Assembly (NCBI RefSeq): GCF_016862375.1
Contig: NZ_BOMV01000111.1
Location: 1-51,183, forward strand
Source: Paractinoplanes rishiriensis
Lineage (GTDB): Bacteria > Actinomycetota > Actinomycetes > Mycobacteriales > Micromonosporaceae
Direction of reading: 5' to 3'
DNA length: 51,183 nucleotides
Shown here: positions 23,795 through 32,348 of the stretch, one piece after another
Position numbering within the stretch: the stretch's first letter is position 1
Layout of the letters: every line of letters starts with the position of its first letter
The notes under the pieces: generated by a model
Database searches by the model: none
What the model was told of the DNA's origin: nothing
Seen by the model: the letters and a program-made list of their open reading frames with translations, nothing else
Translations under genes and position numbers: made by a program

Positions 23795-24673
23795 ATGAGG
23801 CCCTATCCCATCGTCGTCGGTGCCGACGGCACCGACTCCAGCAAGAAGGCGGTCCGGTGGGCGGCGCACGAGGCGCAGCGTCGTGGCCTGCCGCTGCGGG
23901 TCACGCACGTCTTCGACTGGGAGTGGCGCGAGGCCCGGTTCGACACGAGTCACGGCTATCTGGATCTGGCACGCGAGCAGGCCGAGAGCATCACGGCCGG
24001 TGCCGAGTTCGAGGCGCGCGTGGTGGCCCGGAGTCTCGAGATCGAGGGCGATCCGGTCATCGGTCACGCCGGGGCACGGTTGCTCCAGGAGTCGGAGCAG
24101 GCTGAGCTGATGGTGCTGGGCAGCCGCGGACGCGGAGGGTTCGCCAGTCTCCTGCTGGGGTCGGTGAGCCAGCGGGTCGCGACCCACGCCCGGTGCCCGG
24201 TGGTCGTGGTGCGCGGCCGCGGCGACGCGACCGAAGGCCCGGTGGCCGTCGGCGTCGATGATTCACCGGCGGCGGACCTCGTTCTCGAGACCGCGTTCGA
24301 GGCAGCGGCCGCACGGGGTGCCGCGCTGCGGGTGATCCGGTCGTACCTGCCGGTGATTCCGCTGTGGCTGGAGAACGTACGGGCGGCCGACGTGGAGACC
24401 CCGGCGGCGGACGCGGAGGAGCGGGCGAACCTGGACGAGCAGCTGGCGCCCTGGCGCGCCAAGTATCCCGAGGTGCCGGTCGACGTCGTGCTGACACACG
24501 ACAGCGCCGCCGCGGCCCTGGTCGAGGCGTCGGCGCAGGCCCAACTCGTGATGGTGGGCAGTCGTGGCCACGGTGTGATCGCCGGGTCGCTGCTCGGGTC
24601 CGCCGGGCTGCAGCTGTTGCAGCACGCGGAGTGCCCGGTGTACATCGTCCGCCCGGTGGCGCGGAAATCCTGA
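23795..24673 (+). CDS. Universal stress protein (two domains)
   Basis: Tandem UspA protein of 292 aa. Domain 1 begins 'PIVVGADGTDSSKKAVRWAA' and has the ATP loop 'GSRGRGGFASLLLGSVSQ'. Domain 2 begins 'GPVAVGVDDSPAADLVLETA' with the loop 'GSRGHGVIAGSLLGSAGL'. Both loops keep the Gly pattern, so both sites should bind ATP. The insert 'FDWEWREARFDTSHGY' in domain 1 is shared with the minus-strand USP at 34020, so the two are close paralogues. ATG 23795 follows AAAGGAG at 23783-23789; upstream sequence in this frame is non-coding leader. A terminator follows at 24698. Confidence 0.93.
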   Translation: MRPYPIVVGADGTDSSKKAVRWAAHEAQRRGLPLRVTHVFDWEWREARFDTSHGYLDLAREQAESITAGAEFEARVVARSLEIEGDPVIGHAGARLLQESEQAELMVLGSRGRGGFASLLLGSVSQRVATHARCPVVVVRGRGDATEGPVAVGVDDSPAADLVLETAFEAAAARGAALRVIRSYLPVIPLWLENVRAADVETPAADAEERANLDEQLAPWRAKYPEVPVDVVLTHDSAAAALVEASAQAQLVMVGSRGHGVIAGSLLGSAGLQLLQHAECPVYIVRPVARKS

Positions 24674-24697
24674 CGAGGCCTGGCCGGACAGGTTCAA

Positions 24698-24728
24698 GCG
24701 GGCGACCACCACGATGGAGGTCGCCCGC
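24698..24728. terminator. Terminator hairpin between convergent genes
   Basis: GCGGGCGACC (24698-24707) pairs with GGTCGCCCGC (24719-24728). It lies 25 nt after the USP stop and 26 nt before the end of the convergent gene. Confidence 0.65.
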
Positions 24729-24754
24729 CTGGTCGGCAATCGCCGGAGGTCGGA

Positions 24755-25918
24755 TCAGTCCACGGCGCGGATCGGTACGGTGACGCCGTTGTTCCACGGG
24801 TTCGACTCGGCCAGCCGGACGGAGGCCGCGGTGGTGCCGTACACCTCGAGTTCGAGGGTGCGGCCGGTGACCGTGGCCGGGCGACGAACCGCGAACGTGT
24901 GACTCGCCGTGCCGCGGGCCGGCGGCGGCGCGACAGCGACAACGAATCCGGGGCTGGTCGGCGGGGTGGTGACCGGCGGCCAGGACGAGCCGGCCCGCTC
25001 GAGACCGGAGCCCGGGAAGAACTCGATCGCGAGGTTCGCGGGGCGGGTGCCCCAGCCGTGCCGGACCGTGACGGTCAGCGTGCCGTAGCGGTAGCCGTCG
25101 ACGACCGGGCCGAGCACGATCGAGCCCGCGGCGACCGAGGTCTCGGTCAGGGCGGGATTGGCGGTCATCCGGGTCGGTCCCGCTACCTGGTGGAAGCGGG
25201 CGCCCTGCCAGCGGTATCCGCGGTGTTGCCAGACCTGCGGGGTCTCGTCCCCGCAGCACACCTGGTAGTCGCCGACCCGCGTGGTGACAGTGCCGCTGGT
25301 GCCGATCCGCGTGCTGCCGGTGTCGATGTCACGGATTTCGCCGGTCGTTGCGACGACGCGGCCCATCGTGACGATGCGGCCGGCCGCGTTCCGGTCGAAC
25401 GCGACGATCTGCTTGCTTCCGCCCTCGGTCAGGCAACCGATTTCGGCCACCGTCTCGTCGGCACCATCCCGATCGACGTCGCCGTACGTCACGGCGAGGA
25501 TGACCAGCTCCATCCCCTTCGGCGGCCGGTGGGCGGGGGCCGTCCCGGTTTGCGGGATCTGCACGGCGCCGTCGCGGAAGTGAACCCTGCCGGACGGTCC
25601 CTGCAGGTTGTCTGCCGGCCACGCGGGGATCTCCACCGTGCTGTTCCCGAGGGTGGTCAGCGAGATGCGGCCGTTCGGCGCACCCGCGGGCGGACGGGTC
25701 GTTGACGGCGGCGAGGTGGCCGTCGCCGGGGTGGGTGCCGCGTCGCCGGGTGCCGGTGTTTCCCGATCACCGTCGTGGAGCAGCAGGTACATGACGATGG
25801 GTAGAAGGAGCACCAGGGTACTGAGCAGCGCGACCGCGGCCGTACGCCAGGCGCGGCGGGAGCTGCGTACCGGATGCCCGGACGGTGCCGGGAATTGAAG
25901 AGTGGGTCGGTTGGACAT
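24755..25918 (-). CDS. Anchored secreted protein of unknown function with calcium-loop-like motif
   Basis: Protein of 387 aa. The N-terminal cytoplasmic part is followed by one transmembrane helix (AVALLSTLVLLLPIVMYLLL, about 27-46), a Pro/Thr-rich linker of about 40 residues and a large extracytoplasmic region. 'VTYGDVDRDGADETVAEIGC' resembles an FG-GAP/VCBS loop, and a Cys pair 'YQVCCGDE' is present. The C-terminal 130 residues look like an immunoglobulin-type domain (TLTVTVRHGWGT, TFAVRRPATVTG). I do not recognise the whole protein. ATG 25918 has GGGAGG just upstream; longer frames lack it. It ends the minus-strand run after the ABC exporter genes and may or may not be part of that operon (102-nt gap). 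Confidence 0.7.
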   Translation of the reverse strand: MSNRPTLQFPAPSGHPVRSSRRAWRTAAVALLSTLVLLLPIVMYLLLHDGDRETPAPGDAAPTPATATSPPSTTRPPAGAPNGRISLTTLGNSTVEIPAWPADNLQGPSGRVHFRDGAVQIPQTGTAPAHRPPKGMELVILAVTYGDVDRDGADETVAEIGCLTEGGSKQIVAFDRNAAGRIVTMGRVVATTGEIRDIDTGSTRIGTSGTVTTRVGDYQVCCGDETPQVWQHRGYRWQGARFHQVAGPTRMTANPALTETSVAAGSIVLGPVVDGYRYGTLTVTVRHGWGTRPANLAIEFFPGSGLERAGSSWPPVTTPPTSPGFVVAVAPPPARGTASHTFAVRRPATVTGRTLELEVYGTTAASVRLAESNPWNNGVTVPIRAVD

Positions 25919-26020
25919 CACGCACCTCCCACATCGCGACGTAACGTCTCCCCCCACCGTGCTGCCGGCCGTGGCCGGCAGCCAGAGGAGTTCGTCGCGT
26001 TCCGGTAGGCCCATCTGCTC

Positions 26021-27652
26021 TCAGGCGAGGGCGCCGCGCCGCCGCCGGACGATCAGCAGAGCCGCGACGGTCCACACGGCGAGTACGGCGAGGTGTGTCC
26101 AGGCGACTCCCGAGCCGGTCCCGTCGGGCCGGGTCGCGGCGAGCGTCACCTGCATGAGGTGCCGGAGCGGAAACACGTCGGCGATTGTCGTCAGAGTTGC
26201 CGGTAGCGGCTGATCGCCCACCACGAAGATCTCGGAGAGGAAGCAGAGCGGCAGCAGCGTACCGAGGGTGATGGCCACCAGCGAGCGGGCCGAGGGCAGC
26301 AGGGTGGTGAGGGCGAAGCCGAGCGCCGCGAAGCACAGGGTCCCGGCACCGATGGCCAGGATGAGGGCCGGGACGTGCGCGAGTGGCACCCGGACGCCGA
26401 GAAAACCCACTCCCACGGCAGCCAGTACGGCGGCGGCCAACCCGGCGCTGATAAGTGCGGCTCCGACGCGGCCGGCCAGGTAGGCGCGGAACGGCAGGGG
26501 CGTGCCTCGGAGCCGCTTGAGGACCCCCGCGGAGCGGGCACCCACCACGCCTTCGGGCAGGTCGACGTATCCGGCGAGGGCCACGGTGTAGGTGACCATG
26601 CCGGCGAACAGGTATTGCGCCATCGCCAGGCCGTGCACCTGTCCGTCGCCGAACACGGTGGGGAAGAGCACCAGCAGCAGCGCTGGGAAGATCACGGCGA
26701 AGAACACCGAGAGCCGGTCCCGGCGCAGGCCGAGCAGCGCGTACCCGATCTGGCCGGCCAGCATCCGCGCCGCCGTGGCGGGCGTCCGGTTCGGTGCCGA
26801 CAGGCGCGCGGTCGGCCGGGCCGCCGGCTCCACGGCGGTCCGCGACGGACGGGCGCCGCGCGGCTGCCAGCCGAACCACCGGGCGGCGACCAGTGCACCG
26901 GCCAGTCCCCAGGCCGCCAGCACGGCCAGATGCCCGGGTGCGAAGCCGTACCCACCGGCCGGGTCGAACGTCTCCGCCATGGCCTGGGCGAAATGCTTGA
27001 GCGGCAGCGCGGAACCGATCATCGACAACCAGCGGGGCAGCTCGGCACCGACGATGAACACATCCGAGATGAACGCCAGCGGGATCAGCACGCCCTGCGC
27101 GAGCGTTTGCGCGGACTGCACGCTCCGGGTCAGGGTCGCGAGCCCCACACCCAATGCCGTGCAGCAGGCCACCCCCAGCCCGAGGGTCACCAGCATGGCG
27201 GGCACCTTGCGCCAGACGATTTCGACGTCGTACGCGATCGCGCCGACGGCGGTCAGCAGCGTCACGGCCAGGGCAGATGCGACCAGCGCCGCACCGACCC
27301 GGGCGCCGAGCACGGTCCACGGTGGTACCGGTGCTCCGCGCAGGCGAGCGAGGACGCCACTTTCCCGCATTCCGGCCATGTCCACGGCAAGGAGCGTGAA
27401 CGACCCCTGCGCGACGCCGAAGACGGCGAACGGGGCCACCAGGAACTGGGCGATGGGCACGCCCGTCTCGGTGCGCTGATCACCGACGATCGACGCGACG
27501 ATGACCAGGAACGCCAGCGGGAAGCCGAGCGTGAAGAACGCGGCGAGCGGATTGCGCAGGAACGCACGGACCGCGTGGGTGGTCAGCGGCCGGAGAACGG
27601 CTCGCCGCCGGACCTGCCGCGGCGCGGTGACACGTTCGTCAACGACCATCAT
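26021..27652 (-). CDS. ABC-2 exporter permease, two permease units fused
   Basis: Membrane component of 543 aa, twice the usual size of an ABC-2 permease. Two similar units are seen: residues about 20-265 ('FLRNPLAAFFTLGFPLAFLV', 'GVLARLRGAPVPPWTVLGAR', 'PLKHFAQAMAETFDP') and about 300-543 ('LRRDRLSVFFAVIFPALLLV', 'GVLKRLRGTPLPFRAYLAGR', 'PLRHLMQVTLAATRPD'). A Pro/Arg-rich linker joins them. A fused pair would fill both half-transporter positions in one chain. It overlaps the end of the ATPase gene by 14 nt and is translated with it. The substrate is unknown; such systems export drugs, lipids or peptides. Confidence 0.88.
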   Translation of the reverse strand: MMVVDERVTAPRQVRRRAVLRPLTTHAVRAFLRNPLAAFFTLGFPLAFLVIVASIVGDQRTETGVPIAQFLVAPFAVFGVAQGSFTLLAVDMAGMRESGVLARLRGAPVPPWTVLGARVGAALVASALAVTLLTAVGAIAYDVEIVWRKVPAMLVTLGLGVACCTALGVGLATLTRSVQSAQTLAQGVLIPLAFISDVFIVGAELPRWLSMIGSALPLKHFAQAMAETFDPAGGYGFAPGHLAVLAAWGLAGALVAARWFGWQPRGARPSRTAVEPAARPTARLSAPNRTPATAARMLAGQIGYALLGLRRDRLSVFFAVIFPALLLVLFPTVFGDGQVHGLAMAQYLFAGMVTYTVALAGYVDLPEGVVGARSAGVLKRLRGTPLPFRAYLAGRVGAALISAGLAAAVLAAVGVGFLGVRVPLAHVPALILAIGAGTLCFAALGFALTTLLPSARSLVAITLGTLLPLCFLSEIFVVGDQPLPATLTTIADVFPLRHLMQVTLAATRPDGTGSGVAWTHLAVLAVWTVAALLIVRRRRGALA

Positions 27653-28550
27653 CGGCCTCCTCGGTCAGTGCCAGGTAGGCGTCCTCCAGCGTGGGCGGGG
27701 TGACCGCGAGGTCGGGCAGCGCCAGCCCGCGGGCGTCCGCCCACCCGGTGAGGCGGGCGGCGTCGGGCACCGGATCCCGGGTCCGGACGTACACGCGTCC
27801 GTCCTGGACACCAACCGGTACGTTCAACGGCGGTATCTCCCGTACGCCGACATCTTGCGGCAGCCCGAAGCTGATCACCGTGGGCAGCTCGCTGTGGACC
27901 CGCAGTTCCTCCGGGGTCCCGATGGTGACCAACCGCCCGGCCCGCAGCACGCCGACGCGGTCGGCGAGACGCTGCGCCTCCTCCAGGTAGTGGGTCGTCA
28001 GCAGGATCGTGGTGCCCAGATCGCGCAGGCCGGCCACCAGATCCCAGGCGCGGTGCCGGGCGGCCGGGTCGAAACCAGTGGTGGGCTCGTCGAGGAAGAG
28101 CAACTCGGGTGCGCCGGCCAACCCGAGCGCGAGGTCGAGCCGGCGGCGCTGACCGCCGGAGAGGTTCTTCACCCGGGTGGTTCGCTTGGCGGACAGCCCG
28201 ACCAGGTCGATCAGTTCATCGGGATCGTGATGCCGGGGGTAGAGCCTGGTCTGGAGCCGGACGAGCTCCCGTACGGTGAACTCCTCCTCGAACCCGGCCG
28301 ACTGGAGCACCACGCCGATCCGGGCGCGGTAGGCCGCGCCGCCGTTCGCCGGATCGAAGCCCAGCACCTGCACGGTGCCGGCATCCCGGGTGCGGTATCC
28401 CTCGAGGATCTCCACCGTGGTGGTCTTGCCGGCACCGTTCGGGCCGAGCAGTGCGAATATCTCCCCGTCGTCGACCGTGAAGGTGACGCCGTCGACGGCC
28501 CGCACCGGCCCGTAGGCGCGGGCGAGGTCGCGTACCTCGATGGTGGCCAT
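27639..28550 (-). CDS. ABC exporter ATP-binding protein
   Basis: ATPase of 303 aa for the fused permease gene that follows. Walker A is 'LLGPNGAGKTTTV' (about 35-47), the Q-loop 'VVLQSAG', the signature 'NLSGGQRRRLDLALGLA' (about 130), Walker B 'LLFLDEPTTGFDP' and the switch His 'ILLTTHYLEEA'. The last 80 residues form the C-terminal domain common to drug-export (CcmA/DrrA) ATPases. ATG 28550 opens the conserved N-terminus (MATIEVRDLARAYGPVRAVD); its ribosome binding site is weak. The DosR-like box at 28650-28667 lies 99 nt upstream between this gene and the divergent USP and could affect both. Confidence 0.92.
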   Translation of the reverse strand: MATIEVRDLARAYGPVRAVDGVTFTVDDGEIFALLGPNGAGKTTTVEILEGYRTRDAGTVQVLGFDPANGGAAYRARIGVVLQSAGFEEEFTVRELVRLQTRLYPRHHDPDELIDLVGLSAKRTTRVKNLSGGQRRRLDLALGLAGAPELLFLDEPTTGFDPAARHRAWDLVAGLRDLGTTILLTTHYLEEAQRLADRVGVLRAGRLVTIGTPEELRVHSELPTVISFGLPQDVGVREIPPLNVPVGVQDGRVYVRTRDPVPDAARLTGWADARGLALPDLAVTPPTLEDAYLALTEEADDGR

Positions 28551-28649
28551 GTGGTCATGCTCGACCCGGTGCCGCGAACCCGGCAGCGCCGAAGGTCCCG
28601 ACTCGGACGGCATTCGGCCCCGGTGCGGCCGGCGCGGCGTGGCCGCGTG

Positions 28650-28667
28650 GGGACCAACGGCCCTGGC
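28650..28667 (+). promoter_or_regulatory. DosR-like box before USP at 28724
   Basis: GGGACCAACGGCCCTGGC, ending 56 nt before the ATG at 28724, in the divergent gap with the ABC ATPase gene. Confidence 0.65.
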
Positions 28668-28723
28668 AGCCGGCCGGAATTCGCGCTGTGGTGGAGAGAG
28701 ACGCGACGGTGGGGAGGCCCGCC

Positions 28724-29614
28724 ATGCATGACCTTGAAAGATACCGGGCACTTGTGGACAGCCGCCCCACCCGGTTCGGCGAGGCCGTCAACCGGTACCT
28801 GGGTGCGGTGGGACACCGTCCGGAGCAGCCGGTTGCCATGCCCGCTCGGGCGGGCGAGGTGATCGGGGTGGTTCTTGTCGGCGCGGACGAGTCGCCCGCC
28901 AGCTATTCGGCGGTCGACCACGCCGCGATCGAGGCCGAACTGCGGGGATGGGATCTCCGGATACTGCACGTCCAGCGCTCCGGCGGGCGACAGCAGACGA
29001 CGCGGGAAACCGGCGCGCGTCTGCTCGAACGGCTCGCTGCACGGGTGCACGCCTGTTCGCCGTCGGTGGCGGTGACCAGGCGCCTGGCCGTGGGCAGCCC
29101 GGCTCACCTGCTGCTCGCCGAGGGGCGGAACGCGACGCTGGTGGTGGTGGGGCACCGGCACGGCGGAGCCGGGACGGCCTTCGGACTGAGCGTCGGCGAC
29201 CGAGTGGCCGCGCAGCACCCCGGACCTGTTCTGGTTGTCCGGGTGCCGGGCTGGCCGCCCGGGCCGGGGTTCGGCGAACGCCCGATCGTCCTGGCCGCGG
29301 AACGGGCTGACCTGAACACCCCATCGGCCGTCTTTGCTCTGGCCGAGGCCAGGGTCCGCAGGTGCGACCTGGTGGTGCTGCGGGCGCATCCGGACGGGGC
29401 GGCGGTCGGTCGCACGGACACCGTCGAGGGTGTCCGGGTGCACTACCGGACGGTTCCTGCCGACCCGGTGACCGCGCTGATCGACGTCTCGAACCGGGCG
29501 GCGGCGATCGTGCTGGGCCGCCGGGGTGCGGCCGGGAGTCCGGTGGCGCTTCTCGGCTCGGTGAGCCGGGCCGCGCTGCAACGCGCCTACTGCCCGGTCT
29601 TCCTGGTCGATTGA
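28724..29614 (+). CDS. Universal stress protein (two domains, first ATP loop degenerate)
   Basis: Tandem UspA-like protein of 296 aa with a 38-residue N-terminal extension (HDLERYRALVDSRPTRFGEA). Domain 1 begins 'EVIGVVLVGADESPASYSAV', but its ATP loop reads 'GHRHGGAGTAFGLSVG' and lacks the G-2x-G start. Domain 2 lacks the usual Asp strand ('RPIVLAAERADLNTPSA') but has a good loop, 'GRRGAAGSPVALLGSVS'. ATP binding may therefore be partial. ATG 28724 has GGGGAGG 7 nt upstream; a longer GTG start at 28688 is not needed. The P-type ATPase gene starts 8 nt after its stop, so the two are one operon. Confidence 0.85.
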   Translation: MHDLERYRALVDSRPTRFGEAVNRYLGAVGHRPEQPVAMPARAGEVIGVVLVGADESPASYSAVDHAAIEAELRGWDLRILHVQRSGGRQQTTRETGARLLERLAARVHACSPSVAVTRRLAVGSPAHLLLAEGRNATLVVVGHRHGGAGTAFGLSVGDRVAAQHPGPVLVVRVPGWPPGPGFGERPIVLAAERADLNTPSAVFALAEARVRRCDLVVLRAHPDGAAVGRTDTVEGVRVHYRTVPADPVTALIDVSNRAAAIVLGRRGAAGSPVALLGSVSRAALQRAYCPVFLVD

Positions 29615-29622
29615 GCAGGCGC

Positions 29623-32322
29623 ATGACCGACACCCTGGCTGAGAACGGCACGGTGGACGGCCGCCGGCCGCCGGCCCAGCTGTTCCGTGATCTGCGCACC
29701 TCCGCCGATGGCCTGGGCGCCCGTGAGGCGGCGCGCCGGCTGACCGTGTACGGGCCCAACGAGCTCACCCGGCGCGCCGCTCGAACCTGGCCGGCGCAGC
29801 TGCGCGCTCAATTCACCCAGCCGCTGGCCGTGCTCCTGATGGTGGCCGCCGTGCTGGCCTGGCTCGGCGGTGCACCCGAGCTGGCCTGGGCGGTGGTGGC
29901 GGTCATCCTGCTCAACGCCGGCTTTGCGTTCGCGCAGGAACGGCAGGCCGAGCGGGCAGTCGAGGCCCTCGCCGCGTACCTGCCGGCCGCCGCCCGAGCC
30001 CTGCGTGACGGCGTAGTGGTCGAGGTGCCGGCGCGCGACCTGGTGCCCGGGGACGTCATCGAACTCGCCGAGGGTGACCGGGTCTGTGCCGACGGCCGGC
30101 TGCTCGACGGCGAGCTGACACTGGATCTTTCTGCGCTCAACGGTGAATCCGTTCCCGCCGCACGGACCGCGGACGCCGACTTCGCGCCGGGACCGTTGCT
30201 GGAGGCTCGCGAGCTGGTGTTCAGCGGGACTGCCTGTCTCACCGGGCTGGCCCGGGCGGTGGTGACGCACACCGGGATGCACAGCGAGATCGGCCGGATC
30301 GCGGCCCTGTCGCAGCGTGGCCACACCGGCCCGAGTCCCCTCGAGCGGCAGGTGCGACGCGCCACCTGGATCATCGCAGCCGTTGCGGTGGCAGCCGGGG
30401 CCGCGTTTCTGCCCATCGGGGTGGTGTCCGGGCTGGGCTGGGCCGCAGCAATCAGTTTCACCATCGGCCTGATCGTGGCCAACGTGCCGGAGGGCCTGCT
30501 GCCGACGATCACGCTGGCGCTGGCGGGCGGCGTACGCGAGCTGGCCCGCGACGGTGCCTTGGTCAAACGGTTGTCCGCGGTGGAGACGCTGGGTTCCACC
30601 ACGGTGATCTGCACCGACAAGACCGGCACTCTGACCGAGAACCGGATGCGTGTCGCCCGGCTGTGGCTGCCCGGCGCCGAGGTTGATCCGGCGGACCCGC
30701 GGGCTGGGCCGCTCGCGTACGCCGCCGCGCTGTGCACCACGGCCGCGGACGCCGGGGACCCGACGGAGCTCGCCCTGCTGCGGCATGCGGCCGATTTGCG
30801 GGTACCGGTCCGGCCCGCCGACCGCGACCGCGGCCGGCGGGCGCTCTACGCCTTCGATGCGCGGCTGATGCGGATGAGTACGGTGGACGGCGACGAGGTG
30901 CACACCAAGGGCGCACTCGAGTCGGTGCTGCCGCTGTGCACTCGGGTACGGCTGCCCGGCGGCGAGGCGGCCGGGCTGTCTCCCGAGGTGCGCGCCGGGC
31001 TCGCCGCCGCCACGGATCGGTATGCCGCCTCCGGCCTGCGCGTTCTGGCCGTCGCCAGCCGGCCGGCGGCCGGGTTGCCCGCCGATCGCGCGTCCGCGGA
31101 GCGGGACCTGACTCTGCTGGGCCTGGTCGCCATGGTGGACCCGCTGCGTCCGGAGGTGGCGGCGGCGGTCACTGCGGCGCACGAAGCGGGCATCCGGGTG
31201 CACGTCATCACGGGTGACTACGGCCCGACCGCTGCCGAGATCGCCAGGCAGGCCGGCATCGGTCGCGGTGGCATGCGGATCGTGACCGGTTCCGAGCTGG
31301 ACCGGATGACCGAAGCCGACCTCGACTCCCTGCTCGCCCGTCCCGGCGAGGTGGTCTTTGCCCGATCGTCTCCGGAGGGCAAGCTGCGGATCTGCGAGGC
31401 GCTGCGCGCGACGGGCCAGATCGTGGCGATGACCGGCGACGGGGTCAACGACGCACCGGCGCTGCGACACGCGGACATCGGCGTCGCCATGGGCCGTTCC
31501 GGGACCGACGTCGCGCGGGAGGCGGCGACGATGGTGCTCACCGACGACAATTTCGCCACCATCGTGCGGGCCGTCGACGCGGGACGGCGGGTCTTCGACA
31601 ACGTCCGCAAGTTCGTGCTCTACATCTTTGCCCACGCGGTTCCCGAGGTGGTGCCGTTTCTGATCTTTGCGTTGTCCGGTGGTGCGGTGCCGTTGCCGCT
31701 GACCGTGCTGCAGATTCTCGCCATCGACCTCGGCACCGAGACGCTGCCCGCGCTGGCCCTGGGCCGGGAACGCGCCGAGCCGGGGCTGATGAGCCGGCCG
31801 CCGCGGTCGCCCAGCTCCGGGGTGATCGACCGGCGGCTGCTGTTACGGGCATGGGGGGTACTCGGCGTGGTCTCCGCCGTACTGGTGGTCGCCGGCTACT
31901 TCTGGTCGCTGTGGCGGGCCGGCTGGCAGCCGGGAGTTCCAGTCGGCACCGGCAGCGCGCTGCACGAGGCGTACCGGCAGGCCACCACTATGACTTTCGC
32001 GGGCATCGTGGCCTGCCAGATCGGCACCGCGTTCGCCGCCCGCACCGAGCACGCGTCATTGCGCTCGATCGGGCTACTGAGCAACCGGCTGCTGCTGGCC
32101 GGGATCGCGTTCGAGGTGGCCTTCGCGGCCGCGGTCATCTACCTGCCTCCGCTGCAGGCGGTGTTCGGTACCGCCGCGCTGGAGCCGGTACATCTGCTCG
32201 TCCTGCTGCCGTTCCCGGTTGTCGTCTGGGCGGCCGATGAGCTGTTCCGGTGGCGGGGCAGGGCGTCCCGCTCCGTCGGGACCTTCGGCCCTGCCCGTGC
32301 GGCCGCCGCAGCGAAACGCTGA
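29623..32322 (+). CDS. Cation-transporting P-type ATPase (CtpF-like, P2 type)
   Basis: Membrane cation pump of 899 aa. It has the N-terminal cation-ATPase domain ('LRTSADGLGAREAARRLTVY'), the actuator loop 'LNGESVPAAR', the M4 motif 'NVPEGLLPT' typical of Ca/Na-type P2 ATPases, the phosphorylation site 'CTDKTGTLTENRM' near residue 331, 'HTKGALESVL' for nucleotide binding, 'GDGVNDAPALRHADIG' near 605 and six C-terminal helices. Length and motifs fit mycobacterial CtpF, a DosR-regulon member proposed to move calcium; the ion here is not proven. It follows the USP gene by 8 nt. ATG 29623 is the first start after that stop. The DosR-like box for the next gene lies inside its last 45 bases. Confidence 0.92.
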   Translation: MTDTLAENGTVDGRRPPAQLFRDLRTSADGLGAREAARRLTVYGPNELTRRAARTWPAQLRAQFTQPLAVLLMVAAVLAWLGGAPELAWAVVAVILLNAGFAFAQERQAERAVEALAAYLPAAARALRDGVVVEVPARDLVPGDVIELAEGDRVCADGRLLDGELTLDLSALNGESVPAARTADADFAPGPLLEARELVFSGTACLTGLARAVVTHTGMHSEIGRIAALSQRGHTGPSPLERQVRRATWIIAAVAVAAGAAFLPIGVVSGLGWAAAISFTIGLIVANVPEGLLPTITLALAGGVRELARDGALVKRLSAVETLGSTTVICTDKTGTLTENRMRVARLWLPGAEVDPADPRAGPLAYAAALCTTAADAGDPTELALLRHAADLRVPVRPADRDRGRRALYAFDARLMRMSTVDGDEVHTKGALESVLPLCTRVRLPGGEAAGLSPEVRAGLAAATDRYAASGLRVLAVASRPAAGLPADRASAERDLTLLGLVAMVDPLRPEVAAAVTAAHEAGIRVHVITGDYGPTAAEIARQAGIGRGGMRIVTGSELDRMTEADLDSLLARPGEVVFARSSPEGKLRICEALRATGQIVAMTGDGVNDAPALRHADIGVAMGRSGTDVAREAATMVLTDDNFATIVRAVDAGRRVFDNVRKFVLYIFAHAVPEVVPFLIFALSGGAVPLPLTVLQILAIDLGTETLPALALGRERAEPGLMSRPPRSPSSGVIDRRLLLRAWGVLGVVSAVLVVAGYFWSLWRAGWQPGVPVGTGSALHEAYRQATTMTFAGIVACQIGTAFAARTEHASLRSIGLLSNRLLLAGIAFEVAFAAAVIYLPPLQAVFGTAALEPVHLLVLLPFPVVVWAADELFRWRGRASRSVGTFGPARAAAAAKR
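32278..32295 (+). promoter_or_regulatory. DosR-like box before gap, inside the ATPase 3' end
   Basis: GGGACCTTCGGCCCTGCC, identical to the copy at 37828. It encodes part of the ATPase C-terminus (GTFGPAR) and ends 53 nt before the GAPDH start. Confidence 0.7.
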
Positions 32323-32348
32323 GGAGACGAACGACCTCGGAGGACACC

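Noticed and set aside
29587..31635. 682-codon minus-strand frame opposite the P-type ATPase
   Set aside because: His/Gly/Arg-rich shadow frame; all ATPase motifs are on the plus strand.
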